Made by a program: the position numbers and the translations under genes. Below are positions 43,218 through 52,422 of a DNA stretch of 64,000 bases, in pieces. Source of the DNA: Acinetobacter harbinensis (GTDB lineage Bacteria > Pseudomonadota > Gammaproteobacteria > Pseudomonadales > Moraxellaceae); NCBI RefSeq assembly GCF_000816495.1, contig NZ_JXBK01000001.1:1524516-1588515 (forward strand), in the 5' to 3' direction. The notes beneath the pieces were generated by a model. It searched no databases. It saw only the letters and a list, made by a program, of their open reading frames with translations, and was not told where the DNA came from. Numbering within the stretch: position 1 is the stretch's first letter; every line of letters starts with the position of its first letter.

Positions 43218-43598
43218 ATGCAGTGGGCAATACCAATCATGCTGAGCATGGCAGCTTTGGCTTCAAATTCAGTTTGGGCTCAAGGATACTCAGAGGAATA
43301 TAAACAGTGTCTAAATAGTTCTTATGGACAAGCCAGCACCATTAAAAAGTGTGTAGATAAAGAGTTAAAAGCTCAAGAAAAGCTTTTAGAAACCTATTAT
43401 AAAAAATATTTAAAACATAGTGACACATATCGCAATAATATTGAGCAGCAACATCAGGTGTGGGGAAACCGAGTGAAGCAACAATGTTATTCAAAAGTGA
43501 CTTCAAGTTATGTGGAGCTGCAACAGGCAAAATGTGTCTTAGAAATGACCATGCAGCGCGCTTACTATTATGAAACTAAGCAATTGGTGTATAGATAA
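43218..43598 (+). CDS. Secreted Cys-containing protein resembling the LprI/DUF1311 family
   Basis: This 126-residue precursor has a signal peptide (MQWAIPIMLSMAALASNSVWA) and a mature part of charged helices: YSEEYKQCLNSSYGQAS, IKKCVDKELKAQEKLLETYYKKYL, QHQVWGNRVKQQCYSK, and QQAKCVLEMTMQRAYYYE. Four Cys at regular positions and the C-x-x-E-L-x-x-x-D/E-x-x-L-N-x-x-Y style resemble LprI-type lysozyme inhibitor domains. AGGGG lies 8-11 bases before the ATG. A periplasmic location is likely; inhibition of lysozyme is only an idea from family resemblance. Confidence 0.75.
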   Translation: MQWAIPIMLSMAALASNSVWAQGYSEEYKQCLNSSYGQASTIKKCVDKELKAQEKLLETYYKKYLKHSDTYRNNIEQQHQVWGNRVKQQCYSKVTSSYVELQQAKCVLEMTMQRAYYYETKQLVYR

Positions 43599-43689
43599 TT
43601 GCTGTGAAACGGTGGGTAAGGTTATAAAAAAATATTAAAACAAGGTATCATAAGGCGTTTTGAAAAATTTGACCTTGGAGACGCCTTAA

Positions 43690-44703
43690 GTGGATGATCA
43701 ACTGACCATTAGCCCTGAACATTTGCAGGAAGCCGCTGAAAACCTTACCACTATTCGAGATTTTATTCGTTTTGGTGTTTCAGCTCTACGTCAATACGAT
43801 GCACACTTGGGTCAAGGTACGGAAGACTTTTTTGCTGAAAGTTCGGCTTTAGTCTTGCAAACATTGGCATTGGACTGGAGTGCTAATCCAGAGATTTTAG
43901 ATGCGAAATTGCTGCCAAGTGAAAAAGCGGAGTTCATTAGTTTATTGGAGCGTCGTATCAATGAAAAAGTGCCGACCTCTTATTTGTTGAATCTTGCGTA
44001 TTTCTGCGGAAAACCGTATTACGTTGATGAGCGTGTGCTTATTCCACGTTCACCAATTGCTGAACTTATTACGCAGCGTTTCGCACCGTACTGCTTAGAT
44101 GAAAATGGTTTAATGCGTGAAGCTTTAAACAATTTACCTGAAAATGAACAGGCGAAAATGCCACGTCGTATTTTAGATATGTGTACAGGTTCAGGTTGTA
44201 TTGCCATTGCCTTGGCGGATGCTTTTCCTGAGTCTGAAGTGGACGCCACCGATATTTCTAAAGAAGCGTTAGAAGTGGCGTCTATTAATGCAGAACATCA
44301 CAATATGCAATATCAAGTTGCATTGATGGAATCTGATCTTTTTGCAAAAATTCCTGCTGAAAATCAATATGATTTAATTGTGTCAAATCCTCCTTATGTT
44401 GATGCTGAAGACATGGCGGATTTACCCGCTGAATTTTTACATGAACCTGAGCTGGCACTGGCGGCGGGTCAAGATGGTTTAGATTTGGTTCGTAAAATGC
44501 TTGCCCAAGCAGCAGATTATTTAACTGAAGATGGCTTAATTGTCATTGAAGTGGGTAATTCTGAATGGGCCATGAAGCAGAATTTTAATACAGTGGATTT
44601 TCACTGGTTAACATTCCAAAAAGGCGGCTCGGGTATTTTTGCTTTAACCGCAGCGCAATGCCGTAAATATCGTGATTTATTTGTACAATCTGTTCCAGCA
44701 TAA
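43690..44703 (+). CDS. prmB: Ribosomal protein L3 (uL3) glutamine methyltransferase
   Basis: PrmB transfers a methyl group from S-adenosylmethionine to a glutamine of ribosomal protein L3. The 337-residue protein has an N-terminal helical domain, the FCGKPYYVDERVLIPRSPIAELI linker, the SAM site LDMCTGSGCIAIALA, and the catalytic NPPY in IVSNPPYVDAEDM. PrmB and PrmC (release-factor methylase) share this motif, but the extra N-terminal region and RVLIPRSPI fit PrmB. It starts with GTG preceded by GGAG. aroC follows after 12 bp, a conserved pairing. Confidence 0.93.
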   Translation: MDDQLTISPEHLQEAAENLTTIRDFIRFGVSALRQYDAHLGQGTEDFFAESSALVLQTLALDWSANPEILDAKLLPSEKAEFISLLERRINEKVPTSYLLNLAYFCGKPYYVDERVLIPRSPIAELITQRFAPYCLDENGLMREALNNLPENEQAKMPRRILDMCTGSGCIAIALADAFPESEVDATDISKEALEVASINAEHHNMQYQVALMESDLFAKIPAENQYDLIVSNPPYVDAEDMADLPAEFLHEPELALAAGQDGLDLVRKMLAQAADYLTEDGLIVIEVGNSEWAMKQNFNTVDFHWLTFQKGGSGIFALTAAQCRKYRDLFVQSVPA

Positions 44704-44715
44704 GGGGCTTTAAAC

Positions 44716-45810
44716 ATGGCAGGTAATAGTATCGGGCAATTGTTCCGTGTAACGACTTGTGGTGAATCTCATGGCGCAGGTTTGATGGCCATTGTCGATG
44801 GTGTGCCGCCAGGTTTAGAGTTATCTGAGGCAGATTTACAAAAAGATTTAGACCGTCGTAAACCCGGAACCTCAAAGTTTGCCACACAACGTAAAGAGCC
44901 TGATGAAGTTGAAATTATTTCGGGGGTTTTTGAAGGTAAAACCACAGGAACTTCTATTGGTTTATTGATTCGTAATACAGATCAAAAATCTAAAGATTAC
45001 GGCAATATTGCACAAACTTTTCGTCCTGGTCATGCCGATTATACTTATAGTCAGAAATATGGCTTCCGTGATTATCGGGGTGGTGGACGTTCAAGTGCGC
45101 GTGAAACGGCCATGCGGGTTGCGGCAGGCGCAATCGCTAAAAAATATTTGGCTGAAAAATTTGCTATCTTAATTCGCGGTCATGTTACCCAAATTGGCAC
45201 AGAAAAAGCCGTTAAAGTGGACTGGAATGAAGTCTCCAATAATCCATTTTTCTGTGCTGATATAGAGGCTGTTCCTCGTTTTGAAGCCTTGGTCACCTCT
45301 TTGCGTGAGCAAGGTACCAGCTGCGGGGCAAAGCTAGAGATTTTAGCGGAGCATGTCCCTGTAGGTTGGGGTGAACCGGTATTTGATCGTTTAGATGCCG
45401 ATATTGCCCACGCCATGATGAGTATTAATGCGGTAAAAGGCGTTGAAATTGGGGATGGCTTTGCGGTGGCTGAGCAATTTGGTCATGAAAGCCGTGATGA
45501 GTTAACCACAGACGGATTTTTAGCCAATCATGCCGGTGGTATTTTAGGCGGAATTTCAAGTGGTCAAACCATTCGCGTGGCGATTGCACTTAAACCGACG
45601 GCCAGTATTACGACAGCGGGCAAAACCATTAATATTGACCGCAAAGATACCGATGTACTCACCAAAGGTCGTCATGATCCTTGCGTTGGTGTACGTGCAA
45701 CCCCAATTGCTGAAGCGATGTTTGCTATTGTATTGATGGATCATTTTATGCGCCACCGTGCGCAAAATGCCGATGTGGTGGCGCCTTTTGCACCGATTGA
45801 GCCTAAATAA
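44716..45810 (+). CDS. aroC: Chorismate synthase
   Basis: This enzyme makes chorismate from EPSP, the last common step of aromatic amino acid synthesis, and needs reduced FMN. The 364-residue protein has [20 protein letters not shown] at the start (two conserved His/Ser region), [35 protein letters not shown] and the C-terminal [17 protein letters not shown]. Length matches the family (E. coli 361). It is co-transcribed with prmB and followed by a strong two-way terminator. The first enzyme of the pathway, DAHP synthase, is encoded 3 kb downstream on the other strand. Confidence 0.98.
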   Translation: MAGNSIGQLFRVTTCGESHGAGLMAIVDGVPPGLELSEADLQKDLDRRKPGTSKFATQRKEPDEVEIISGVFEGKTTGTSIGLLIRNTDQKSKDYGNIAQTFRPGHADYTYSQKYGFRDYRGGGRSSARETAMRVAAGAIAKKYLAEKFAILIRGHVTQIGTEKAVKVDWNEVSNNPFFCADIEAVPRFEALVTSLREQGTSCGAKLEILAEHVPVGWGEPVFDRLDADIAHAMMSINAVKGVEIGDGFAVAEQFGHESRDELTTDGFLANHAGGILGGISSGQTIRVAIALKPTASITTAGKTINIDRKDTDVLTKGRHDPCVGVRATPIAEAMFAIVLMDHFMRHRAQNADVVAPFAPIEPK

Positions 45811-45873
45811 AAAGCCAGCGTTATCGGGTTAAATGACTTTGGTTAGCTTGCAATCAATTTTAATTTAAGCTTA

Positions 45874-45920
45874 AAGCACATAAAAAAACCAGACTTGAAG
45901 TCTGGTTTTTTTATGTGCTT
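45874..45920. terminator. Bidirectional terminator after aroC
   Basis: There is a 22-bp perfect stem with a TGA loop and runs of seven A and seven T inside the arms. It serves aroC on the plus strand and the convergent secreted-protein gene on the minus strand. Confidence 0.93.
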
Positions 45921-45969
45921 CTATTCAAAATTATCTTCAAGTTATAGTTGAATTGAGAAAAGATGAAGC

Positions 45970-46620
45970 CTAGTCATAAATGCGATACACGCCAACGAAC
46001 CGTTCACAGCCTTTTTGCTGGGTTTTAACCGATAGAATCGCTTTATTAAAATTAAACTGATATTGGCAATCGTGTTCATTGTCTTTAATTTGATGTTTCT
46101 GATTGGTGTCGGTATAGGCCAAGAAAGCCGCACTTTGGCTGTTGGCTTTATTGTTGGGATTGCGATAAGCAATCCCTTCGATTTTAATTTTATCTTTGGT
46201 CAGTTGATGCACTTGTAAATGCACAGGAGCATGTGCAATTTGACCCTGTTCAAATCTTAAATAATGGTTGGTCAAACTCTGATTGAGTGAGGTATAAAAT
46301 TTAAGATCATCACGACGTAGCTCAAATTGTTGTTCGTAACAATTGATACTTTTACATTGCTGTAAGCGTTTAAACCATAAGCTGTGTGTGTCTTCTAATA
46401 GACGAATAGGCGCATCACTAATCAATAAAGCAGTTTTATAATCGGTATTTAATTTTTCTCGCGTTTCATTAAAATTTTTGCCACAGATTTTTTTCAGCGT
46501 CATACCATTTGAACTTGAACAGTCAATTTTTTCGGCATAAACCATCGGTGAGCATAAACAGCCCACACTGAATAAGGCACTTAATATTTTAGTCAGATTA
46601 ATATCGGTATTCACCAGCAT
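45970..46620 (-). CDS. Secreted protein with LprI-like Cys-rich N-terminal part
   Basis: This is a 216-residue precursor with a hydrophobic signal (ILSALFSVGCLCSPMVYA, cleavage after VYA). The mature N-terminal part CSSSNGMTLKKICGKNFNETREKLNTDYKTAL, then WFKRLQQCKSINCYEQQFELRRDDL, matches the lysozyme-inhibitor LprI-like pattern with paired Cys. A beta-rich C-terminal half ends CQYQFNFNKAILSVKTQQKGC. Acinetobacter genomes annotate a family of similar size as a putative colistin-resistance protein; I cannot confirm that this belongs to it. It is divergent from ispF and uses the terminator shared with aroC. Confidence 0.75.
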   Translation of the reverse strand: MLVNTDINLTKILSALFSVGCLCSPMVYAEKIDCSSSNGMTLKKICGKNFNETREKLNTDYKTALLISDAPIRLLEDTHSLWFKRLQQCKSINCYEQQFELRRDDLKFYTSLNQSLTNHYLRFEQGQIAHAPVHLQVHQLTKDKIKIEGIAYRNPNNKANSQSAAFLAYTDTNQKHQIKDNEHDCQYQFNFNKAILSVKTQQKGCERFVGVYRIYD

Positions 46621-46719
46621 GATCGCTTATAATTTCACTATATTGCGCTGCCGTAACTATAGCGAAATAGAAAGCGTCAATACAACATCTCAATCATTTA
46701 TTTATTAAGGATGCCTACA

Positions 46720-47211
46720 GTGGTCGCACAAATTCGAATTGGTCAGGGAATGGATGTACATGCGTTTGAAGAAGGGGATTTTGTCACTTTAGCGGGCATT
46801 AACATTGCACATGAGTATGGTTTAAAAGCGCATTCAGATGGTGATGTGGTGTTACATGCCTTATGTGATGCTTTATTGGGCGCATTGGCTTTAGGTGATA
46901 TTGGCCAGCATTTTCCGGATACGGATGCAAAATTTAAAGGTGCTGATAGTCGCGTTTTACTGAAACATGTCTATCAGCTGATTTTAGATCGTGGTTATGC
47001 ATTAAATAATGCTGATATTACCGTGGCGTGTGAACGTCCAAAACTGGCCAAACATACCTTGCAGATGCGTCAGAGCATTGCAGATGTGCTCAATGTGCAT
47101 GTGACACAAGTTAGCGTCAAAGCCACCACCACTGAAAAATTAGGTTTTACAGGGCGTGAAGAAGGTATTTTAGCAACCGCGACGGTATTAATTTCCCATC
47201 AAGCAAAGTGA
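46720..47211 (+). CDS. ispF: 2-C-methyl-D-erythritol 2,4-cyclodiphosphate synthase
   Basis: IspF cyclises CDP-methylerythritol phosphate in the MEP isoprenoid pathway. The 163-residue protein has the metal-binding [14 protein letters not shown], the [34 protein letters not shown] signature, and the C-terminal [21 protein letters not shown] start at 46720 is chosen because the AAGG site lies 9 bases before it; the in-frame ATG at 46711 is immediately next to that site and too close. The gene is separate from ispD, unlike in organisms with an ispDF pair. Its end overlaps the convergent phosphatase-like gene by 13 bp. Confidence 0.95.
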   Translation: MVAQIRIGQGMDVHAFEEGDFVTLAGINIAHEYGLKAHSDGDVVLHALCDALLGALALGDIGQHFPDTDAKFKGADSRVLLKHVYQLILDRGYALNNADITVACERPKLAKHTLQMRQSIADVLNVHVTQVSVKATTTEKLGFTGREEGILATATVLISHQAK

Positions 47212-47723
47212 TCGGGATGAATCAAAGAATGTTGCAGTTCTTGGGTCGATTTTCGACCTTGTAGTTGTAATGCAACCGCATGCATCAGGCCAGTCCACGT
47301 GTCGTTGGGTTGCCAGATGCTGTGCATTAACGCTTGCGCGCTCGGCATATCGACATCCATGTAGTATTGACGATATAGATACATCAGGCTACTCACATGA
47401 TAGTTTTTGCTGCAATGAATCCAAACCAATTGTTCTTGAACCAAGTGATGCAGTAAATCTAATGCTAGTAAGCACTGATCGTCGGATGGTGTATCGGTAG
47501 AAATAGGCAGTTGAATATAATTTAAACCCAAATCCAAACAGATTTTATCTTCATGCGCTAAGTGTGGTTCTGCATCAGAAAGTGCTAAATTCACAATCGT
47601 GGTCACCCCATATTCTTTAATTACTTTTAACTGTTCAGCGGATGGCTGCGCAGAGCTGAATAAACGCGCATGAACAAATTGGAAATTTTCGATATGGCTG
47701 AGTGTATGTTCAATTTCATTCAT
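47199..47723 (-). CDS. Dual-specificity-phosphatase-like protein with altered active site
   Basis: This 174-residue protein starts at the ATG at 47723. Earlier in-frame codons to 47768 overlap the aroG terminator, so they are not credible. The fold is that of small Cys-based phosphatases: [29 protein letters not shown], the [12 protein letters not shown] loop (general-acid region), and [14 protein letters not shown] at the P-loop. The usual signature is HCx5R (or HCxxNxRVS in this family). Here the Arg position is His (HCSKNYHVS), so the phosphate-binding Arg is missing. Catalysis may be weak or lost. Function unknown. Confidence 0.8.
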   Translation of the reverse strand: MNEIEHTLSHIENFQFVHARLFSSAQPSAEQLKVIKEYGVTTIVNLALSDAEPHLAHEDKICLDLGLNYIQLPISTDTPSDDQCLLALDLLHHLVQEQLVWIHCSKNYHVSSLMYLYRQYYMDVDMPSAQALMHSIWQPNDTWTGLMHAVALQLQGRKSTQELQHSLIHPDHFA

Positions 47724-47752
47724 AAGATAAAATTTTCCTAAGGTTAAAGTAG

Positions 47753-47780
47753 AAACGCCATCTATCAAGATGGCGTTTTA
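47753..47780 (-). terminator. Rho-independent terminator of the DAHP synthase gene
   Basis: AAACGCCATCT (47753-47763) pairs with AGATGGCGTTT (47768-47778) through a 4-base loop, 8 bp after the stop codon of the upstream minus-strand gene. Confidence 0.8.
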
Positions 47781-47786
47781 AATCTC

Positions 47787-48878
47787 TTAGCGATTGGGTA
47801 ATACGTCTTTAAGTGCTTCATGCATATCAAGTAAGGCTTTTTCGGTGGTTTCCCAGTCGATACAGCCATCAGTCACTGATTTACCATACTCAAGCGCATC
47901 TAAATTTTCAGGAATATCCTGACGACCGCCTTTGAGATGGCTTTCCACCATAATACCGACGATGGATTTATTGCCATCTAAAATTTGTTCGGTAATATTT
48001 TTTAACACCAATGGTTGTAAGTATGGGTCTTTATTGGAGTTGGCATGACTGGCATCAATCATAATCTTGTTGCTGACTTTGGCTTTGGCTAAAGCATTTT
48101 CTGCTTCTGCTACCGAGCCTGCATCATAATTGGGTTTTCCATTGCCACCGCGTAAAACCACATGTGCATACTGATTGCCACTGGTACGAATCACAGAAAC
48201 TTGACCTTGATCGTTTAGGCCCAAAAAGCTATGACCGTGTTTAACCGATTGCATGGCGTTGGTGGCAACGGTTAAGCCGCCATCAGTGCCATTTTTAAAA
48301 CCGACCGGCGAGGATAAACCCGATGACATTTCACGATGGGTTTGGCTTTCTGTGGTGCGTGCGCCAATGGCTGACCATGAAATAAGATCTTGATAATATT
48401 GCGGTGAGTTCGGGTCAAGGGCTTCAGTTGCACAAGGCAAGCCTTTTTCATTGAGTTCAACCAACAACTGACGACCAATACGCAAACCCTTTTCGATGTT
48501 GAACGAGTCGTTCATATCAGGGTCATTGACCAAGCCTTTCCAGCCGACAGTGGTGCGTGGCTTTTCAAAATACACGCGCATCACAATATAAAGGGTGTCT
48601 TTGACTTGCTCACTTAAAACTTTTAAGCGATTGGCATATTCATGCGCAGCAACGGTGTCGTGAATGGAACAAGGGCCAATAACGACAAATAGACGCTTGT
48701 CCGAACCATCTAAAATATTACGAATGGTTTCACGACCTTTAAGCACTATTTGGTAGGCACTTTCAGTTAAAGGTAACTCTTTTTTTAATTCAGCAGGAGT
48801 TACCAAAGGCTGAATGCTTTGTACATTCACGTCATCGATGTCGGATTGTGTAATAGGATTTGACTGTAGTGTATTCAT
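47787..48878 (-). CDS. aroG: 3-deoxy-7-phosphoheptulonate (DAHP) synthase, class I
   Basis: This enzyme condenses PEP and erythrose-4-phosphate, the first and regulated step of aromatic amino acid synthesis. The 363-residue protein starts at the ATG at 48878 (MNTLQSNPITQ); the frame is open to 48938. It contains LFVVIGPCSIHD, the KPRTTVGWKGLVNDP loop, the IGARTTESQTHREMSSGLS substrate site, GGLTVATNAMQ, and DASHANSNKDP with the metal-binding residues. This is the AroF/G/H family; which amino acid inhibits it cannot be told. The symbol aroG is used in the general sense. No attenuator was recognised upstream. Confidence 0.92.
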   Translation of the reverse strand: MNTLQSNPITQSDIDDVNVQSIQPLVTPAELKKELPLTESAYQIVLKGRETIRNILDGSDKRLFVVIGPCSIHDTVAAHEYANRLKVLSEQVKDTLYIVMRVYFEKPRTTVGWKGLVNDPDMNDSFNIEKGLRIGRQLLVELNEKGLPCATEALDPNSPQYYQDLISWSAIGARTTESQTHREMSSGLSSPVGFKNGTDGGLTVATNAMQSVKHGHSFLGLNDQGQVSVIRTSGNQYAHVVLRGGNGKPNYDAGSVAEAENALAKAKVSNKIMIDASHANSNKDPYLQPLVLKNITEQILDGNKSIVGIMVESHLKGGRQDIPENLDALEYGKSVTDGCIDWETTEKALLDMHEALKDVLPNR

Positions 48879-49003
48879 TGCCGTCACTGGTTTGATTATA
48901 CAAAAGTTTTTTAGTTGCTTGAATATAGCACGATTCAAACGCTAAGTCGGTATACAAAACAGCAATAAATTGCTGAAAAGCACTCATTAATCGTGTAGAT
49001 AGT

Positions 49004-49894
49004 TTAACCATTACTTGATTGTGCGAGGGTTAAAACCATCGCCGTTGTTGGTTTTTCAACAGGTTTTACTTTAACGGGATGTAGCATAAAATTAAGACCC
49101 AAAGCAAATAAGGTAATCCCTAAAATTTTACGGATCATGCGTTCCGGTAAGCGTGAGCTGATGAGCGTTCCAATAATAATGGCTGGAATGGAGCCGACCA
49201 ACAACCAACCCAATAAGTGTAAATCTACATTACCTGAGCTTAAGTGTCCAAGCCCTGCCACTAAAGTCAAAAGTACAGCATGTACCACATCTGAGCCAAT
49301 AATCCGAATCATGGGCAAATGCGGGAACATTAACACCAGAGCCATGATGCCAAAAGCACCGGCACCTACAGATGAAAGCGTGACAAATATGCCCAGCACA
49401 ATCCCCATCACTACAATATAGACCCGCTTTTCTTTGGCGCGAAGATGAATATTGGCTAAATCTTCGGTCAGCTCTAGAGATTCATTTTGGCGGAATTTGC
49501 TAAAGAATTTTTCAATCGAGCCGCGAAACACGATAGAGATACCGGTTAAGGTCAGCATAAAGCCCAACACCATGGTGAGAATGCCTTTATAACTGGCCGA
49601 TTGACTTAAGTAGTTCTCTAATACCCAGTGCGTGGCTAACGATGCCGGAATACTGCCGACAGCCAGCCAGAGCACAATAGGCCATACAATATTGGTTTTT
49701 TTAGCATGTACAATCGAGCCGCAGAATTTGGAAATAGCGGCATATAATAAGTCAGTCCCAATGGCAATATGCGGTTCAATTTTAAACAGGCTAATTAAAA
49801 TTGGGGTCATTAAAGAGCCGCCACCCACGCCGGTAATACCTACGCAGAAACCGACTAAAACGCCTGCTAAAATAAACTCAAAGGGACCGAACAT
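49004..49894 (-). CDS. TauE/SafE family sulfite exporter-like membrane transporter
   Basis: This 296-residue inner-membrane protein has about eight hydrophobic segments. The N-terminal GPFEFILAGVLVGFCVGITGVGGGSLMTPIL is the signature of the TSUP family, and a second GAGAFGIMALVL half-repeat near the middle is the family's duplicated core (VTLSSVGAGAFG). Members export sulfite, sulfoacetate or similar sulfur-containing anions, or take up small organic acids. The substrate is unknown here. A 47-residue cytoplasmic loop with charged residues (ENESLELTEDLANIHLRAKEK type) lies between the halves. It is a stand-alone gene. Confidence 0.9.
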   Translation of the reverse strand: MFGPFEFILAGVLVGFCVGITGVGGGSLMTPILISLFKIEPHIAIGTDLLYAAISKFCGSIVHAKKTNIVWPIVLWLAVGSIPASLATHWVLENYLSQSASYKGILTMVLGFMLTLTGISIVFRGSIEKFFSKFRQNESLELTEDLANIHLRAKEKRVYIVVMGIVLGIFVTLSSVGAGAFGIMALVLMFPHLPMIRIIGSDVVHAVLLTLVAGLGHLSSGNVDLHLLGWLLVGSIPAIIIGTLISSRLPERMIRKILGITLFALGLNFMLHPVKVKPVEKPTTAMVLTLAQSSNG

Positions 49895-50109
49895 GGGTAA
49901 ATGCCAAATATTAAAAACTTAGATATATTAGGGTTTTCTAAGATAAGCTGTTGTCTTGATTGTTGATTTACTTATTCTAAAAAACGCTAAAGTCGGCTGC
50001 TGTAACAATGTAGGTCTCGCTTAGTCAGTGTTGATCAGTCAAGTCGCCATTAAACTTTCACATAGATGAACATGCTAAAATACCCGTTATTTTAATGAGG
50101 ATAATAATC

Positions 50110-51306
50110 TTGCAAGATCGAAAGCTTAAAATTGGTATGGTGGTGGGAGAGGTATCCGGTGATACGCTGGGTGCAAAGCTCATTCGTAGTTTTCGTGAGC
50201 AAGGCATTGATGCTGAATTTGAAGGCATTGGTGGCCCGCAAATGATTGCAGAAGGTTTTAAAAGCTATTATCCGATGGATATTTTATCGGTAATGGGCAT
50301 TGTTGAAGTGTTAAAAGATATTAAAAAACTCTTTGCAGTACGTGATGGTTTGGTCGAATTGTGGTGCAATAATCCTGTGGATGTATTTATTGGCATTGAT
50401 GCACCAGACTTTAATTTACGCTTATCTAGAAGCTTAAAACAAAAACAGCTTCCGATTAAAACCGTGCAATATGTCAGTCCATCGGTGTGGGCATGGCGCC
50501 AAGGACGTGTACATGGCATTAAAGCCACTATTGACTTGGTGTTGTGTTTATTTCCGTTTGAAAAAGCTTTTTATCAAAAATTTGCGGTACCTGCTGCTTC
50601 TGTGGGGCATCCTTTGGCCACTCAACTGCCACTGAAAAATGCTTTAATTGAGGCCAAGCAAGAGCTGGGTTTAAATCCTGCACAAAAGCATATTGCGCTT
50701 TTGCCGGGCAGTCGCCGTGGTGAAATTGAACGACTGGCACCAATCGCCTTAGATGCAGCTCAAATCATCAGCACAAAACATCCGGAGTATATTTTCTTAA
50801 TTCCAGCGATTAATGACGCTCGAAAACAGCAAATTGAAGAGTTATTAAAACAATATCCAGCGGAATTGACTCAGAAAATTCAACTGATGGAAAACACCCA
50901 TATTGAGTCGAAAATTGGTCGTCAAGTGATGAATGCGGCTGATATTATTGCTTTGGCTTCAGGCACGGCCACTTTAGAGGCGATGCTGTTACATCGCCCG
51001 ATGGTGACTTTTTATAAACTGAATTGGTTGACCTATTGTGTGGTCAAATTCTTAATTAAAATTCCGTATTATTCGTTGCCCAATATTATTGCCGGCAAAA
51101 GAATTATTAAAGAGTTGATTCAAAGTGCTGCCACTGCTGAGAATTTAGCTGCTGAAATTGAAAAATTGATGAATATTGAAACTGCACAAATTCAAGTAAT
51201 GCAGCATATAACCATGCATAAAAAATTACTTGCAGGCAATAGTGAAGATCCGGTACAGGCTATTTTGCAGATCTTAAAAAAACCCAATGCTCCTAGTGTG
51301 GTGTAA
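50110..51306 (+). CDS. lpxB: Lipid-A-disaccharide synthase
   Basis: LpxB joins UDP-diacylglucosamine with lipid X to form lipid A disaccharide at the inner membrane. The 398-residue protein has MVVGEVSGDTLGAKLIRSF, FEGIGGPQMIAEGF, VGIDAPDFNLRL, YVSPSVWAWRQGR, LLPGSRRGEIERLAP and the C-terminal YYSLPNIIAGKRIIKEL. A TTG start at 50110 is used because GAGGA stands 9 bases upstream; an ATG at 50095 has no site of its own and would add five residues. Its end overlaps the AraC-type gene on the other strand by 14 bp. Confidence 0.95.
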   Translation: MQDRKLKIGMVVGEVSGDTLGAKLIRSFREQGIDAEFEGIGGPQMIAEGFKSYYPMDILSVMGIVEVLKDIKKLFAVRDGLVELWCNNPVDVFIGIDAPDFNLRLSRSLKQKQLPIKTVQYVSPSVWAWRQGRVHGIKATIDLVLCLFPFEKAFYQKFAVPAASVGHPLATQLPLKNALIEAKQELGLNPAQKHIALLPGSRRGEIERLAPIALDAAQIISTKHPEYIFLIPAINDARKQQIEELLKQYPAELTQKIQLMENTHIESKIGRQVMNAADIIALASGTATLEAMLLHRPMVTFYKLNWLTYCVVKFLIKIPYYSLPNIIAGKRIIKELIQSAATAENLAAEIEKLMNIETAQIQVMQHITMHKKLLAGNSEDPVQAILQILKKPNAPSVV

Positions 51307-52231
51307 CTTGCTGAAACTGTTGTCTATACTGGCTAGGGGTTAAATCAAAAAGTCGTTTAAAGGTTTGGCTAAAGGCGGTTTCTGATGAGTAACCGACCCG
51401 AGGCGCAATTTGTTGAATAGACAGCAGTCCTTCGCGTAAATGTTGACAGGCCAAGCGAAAACGATACTGCTGCAAATAAGCCAATGGCGTTTCACCGACC
51501 ATTTGACTAAACAGAGTTGCAAACTTGGAGCGTGACATGCAGCACTGTGCGGCTAAGCGCTCCACCGTCCATGCCTGTTCAGGATGACCATGAATTGCAG
51601 CTAAAGCGTTGGCCAGTTCAGTATGCGCCAAGGCACGCAGCCAGTTGTTACTGTCTTGCAATTGGGCAATGTAATCTCGCACGCATTCAATAAATAAAAT
51701 GCTGACCAAATGATCGAGAATTTTATCGCGTCCGGGGCGCACTTGATGCACTTCAAGCGCTAAAAAATGTAAACCAATTTGTAGCCACTCAGGTGTATTA
51801 CTGCCGGCAATATGAGGAATGTGAATATACTCGGGCAGAGCATTTAATAGTGGACGCGCCATAATGGTATCAATATGACAGTGTATGGCTAAAATTAAAC
51901 TGGCTTCACCAGTCGTACTGCCAAACGCAATGGTTTCTTTTGTTTTTTGCTTAAAAAAACCGCTGATATTTAACACATCTACCAAGTTGGATGGATGCTG
52001 GCTAGAACAAGTATGCTTTTGCCCTGATGGAATAAGCAGCAAATCGCCAGCTTCAAGTTGCAGCGGCTGAGATGATTCAAGTTGAAGGGTCATTTGACCC
52101 GCCAGCACCACATAGCCAATCATGGCATCTGCTTCTTGATAGCGATATGCCCAGTCACCTTGCGGTTTTAAATAAATAAATTCAGATTTATTAAGATGAA
52201 TATCATCAAAAATTTTACTTAAAGCGTCCAT
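51293..52231 (-). CDS. AraC/XylS family regulator, AlkR-like
   Basis: This is a transcription factor with an N-terminal cupin sensor domain (DAMIGYVVLAGQMTLQLESSQPLQLEAGDLLLIPSG) and two C-terminal helix-turn-helix motifs (WTVERLAAQCCMSRSKFATLF; SIQQIAPRVGYSSETAFSQTFKRLFDLTPSQYRQQF). It is divergent from the alkane hydroxylase gene, 191 bp apart, the same arrangement as alkR-alkM in Acinetobacter, where AlkR activates alkM in response to alkanes. The regulatory role is inferred from position. The intergenic region contains two phased GACGTTTRCA repeats that could be its binding sites. Confidence 0.9.
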   Translation of the reverse strand: MDALSKIFDDIHLNKSEFIYLKPQGDWAYRYQEADAMIGYVVLAGQMTLQLESSQPLQLEAGDLLLIPSGQKHTCSSQHPSNLVDVLNISGFFKQKTKETIAFGSTTGEASLILAIHCHIDTIMARPLLNALPEYIHIPHIAGSNTPEWLQIGLHFLALEVHQVRPGRDKILDHLVSILFIECVRDYIAQLQDSNNWLRALAHTELANALAAIHGHPEQAWTVERLAAQCCMSRSKFATLFSQMVGETPLAYLQQYRFRLACQHLREGLLSIQQIAPRVGYSSETAFSQTFKRLFDLTPSQYRQQFQQVTPH

Positions 52232-52328
52232 GTATTATCGTTCTATATATTGAGTGAAAATCATAACCAGCTTTCTCTTATATATAGCATCGCCAGTTTT
52301 TAATTTAAAGAGTGCGGCCATGTGCAAA

Positions 52329-52359
52329 GACGTTTGCATAGCTTTTTTGGACGTTTACA
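52329..52359 (+). promoter_or_regulatory. Candidate AlkR-like operator: phased direct repeats before alkM
   Basis: GACGTTTGCA (52329-52338) and GACGTTTACA (52350-52359) are repeated with a 21-bp period, two helical turns, as expected for an AraC-type activator binding a tandem site. The first copy also lies in an inverted repeat TGCAAA-GACG-TTTGCA (52323-52338). The repeats are 65-95 bp upstream of the alkM ATG. Confidence 0.5.
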
Positions 52360-52422
52360 ACTGTTGTTTAGCGCTCACATAGATAAAGATAAAAGGAGAA
52401 TAAAAATAGTGGAGTAAGCAAG

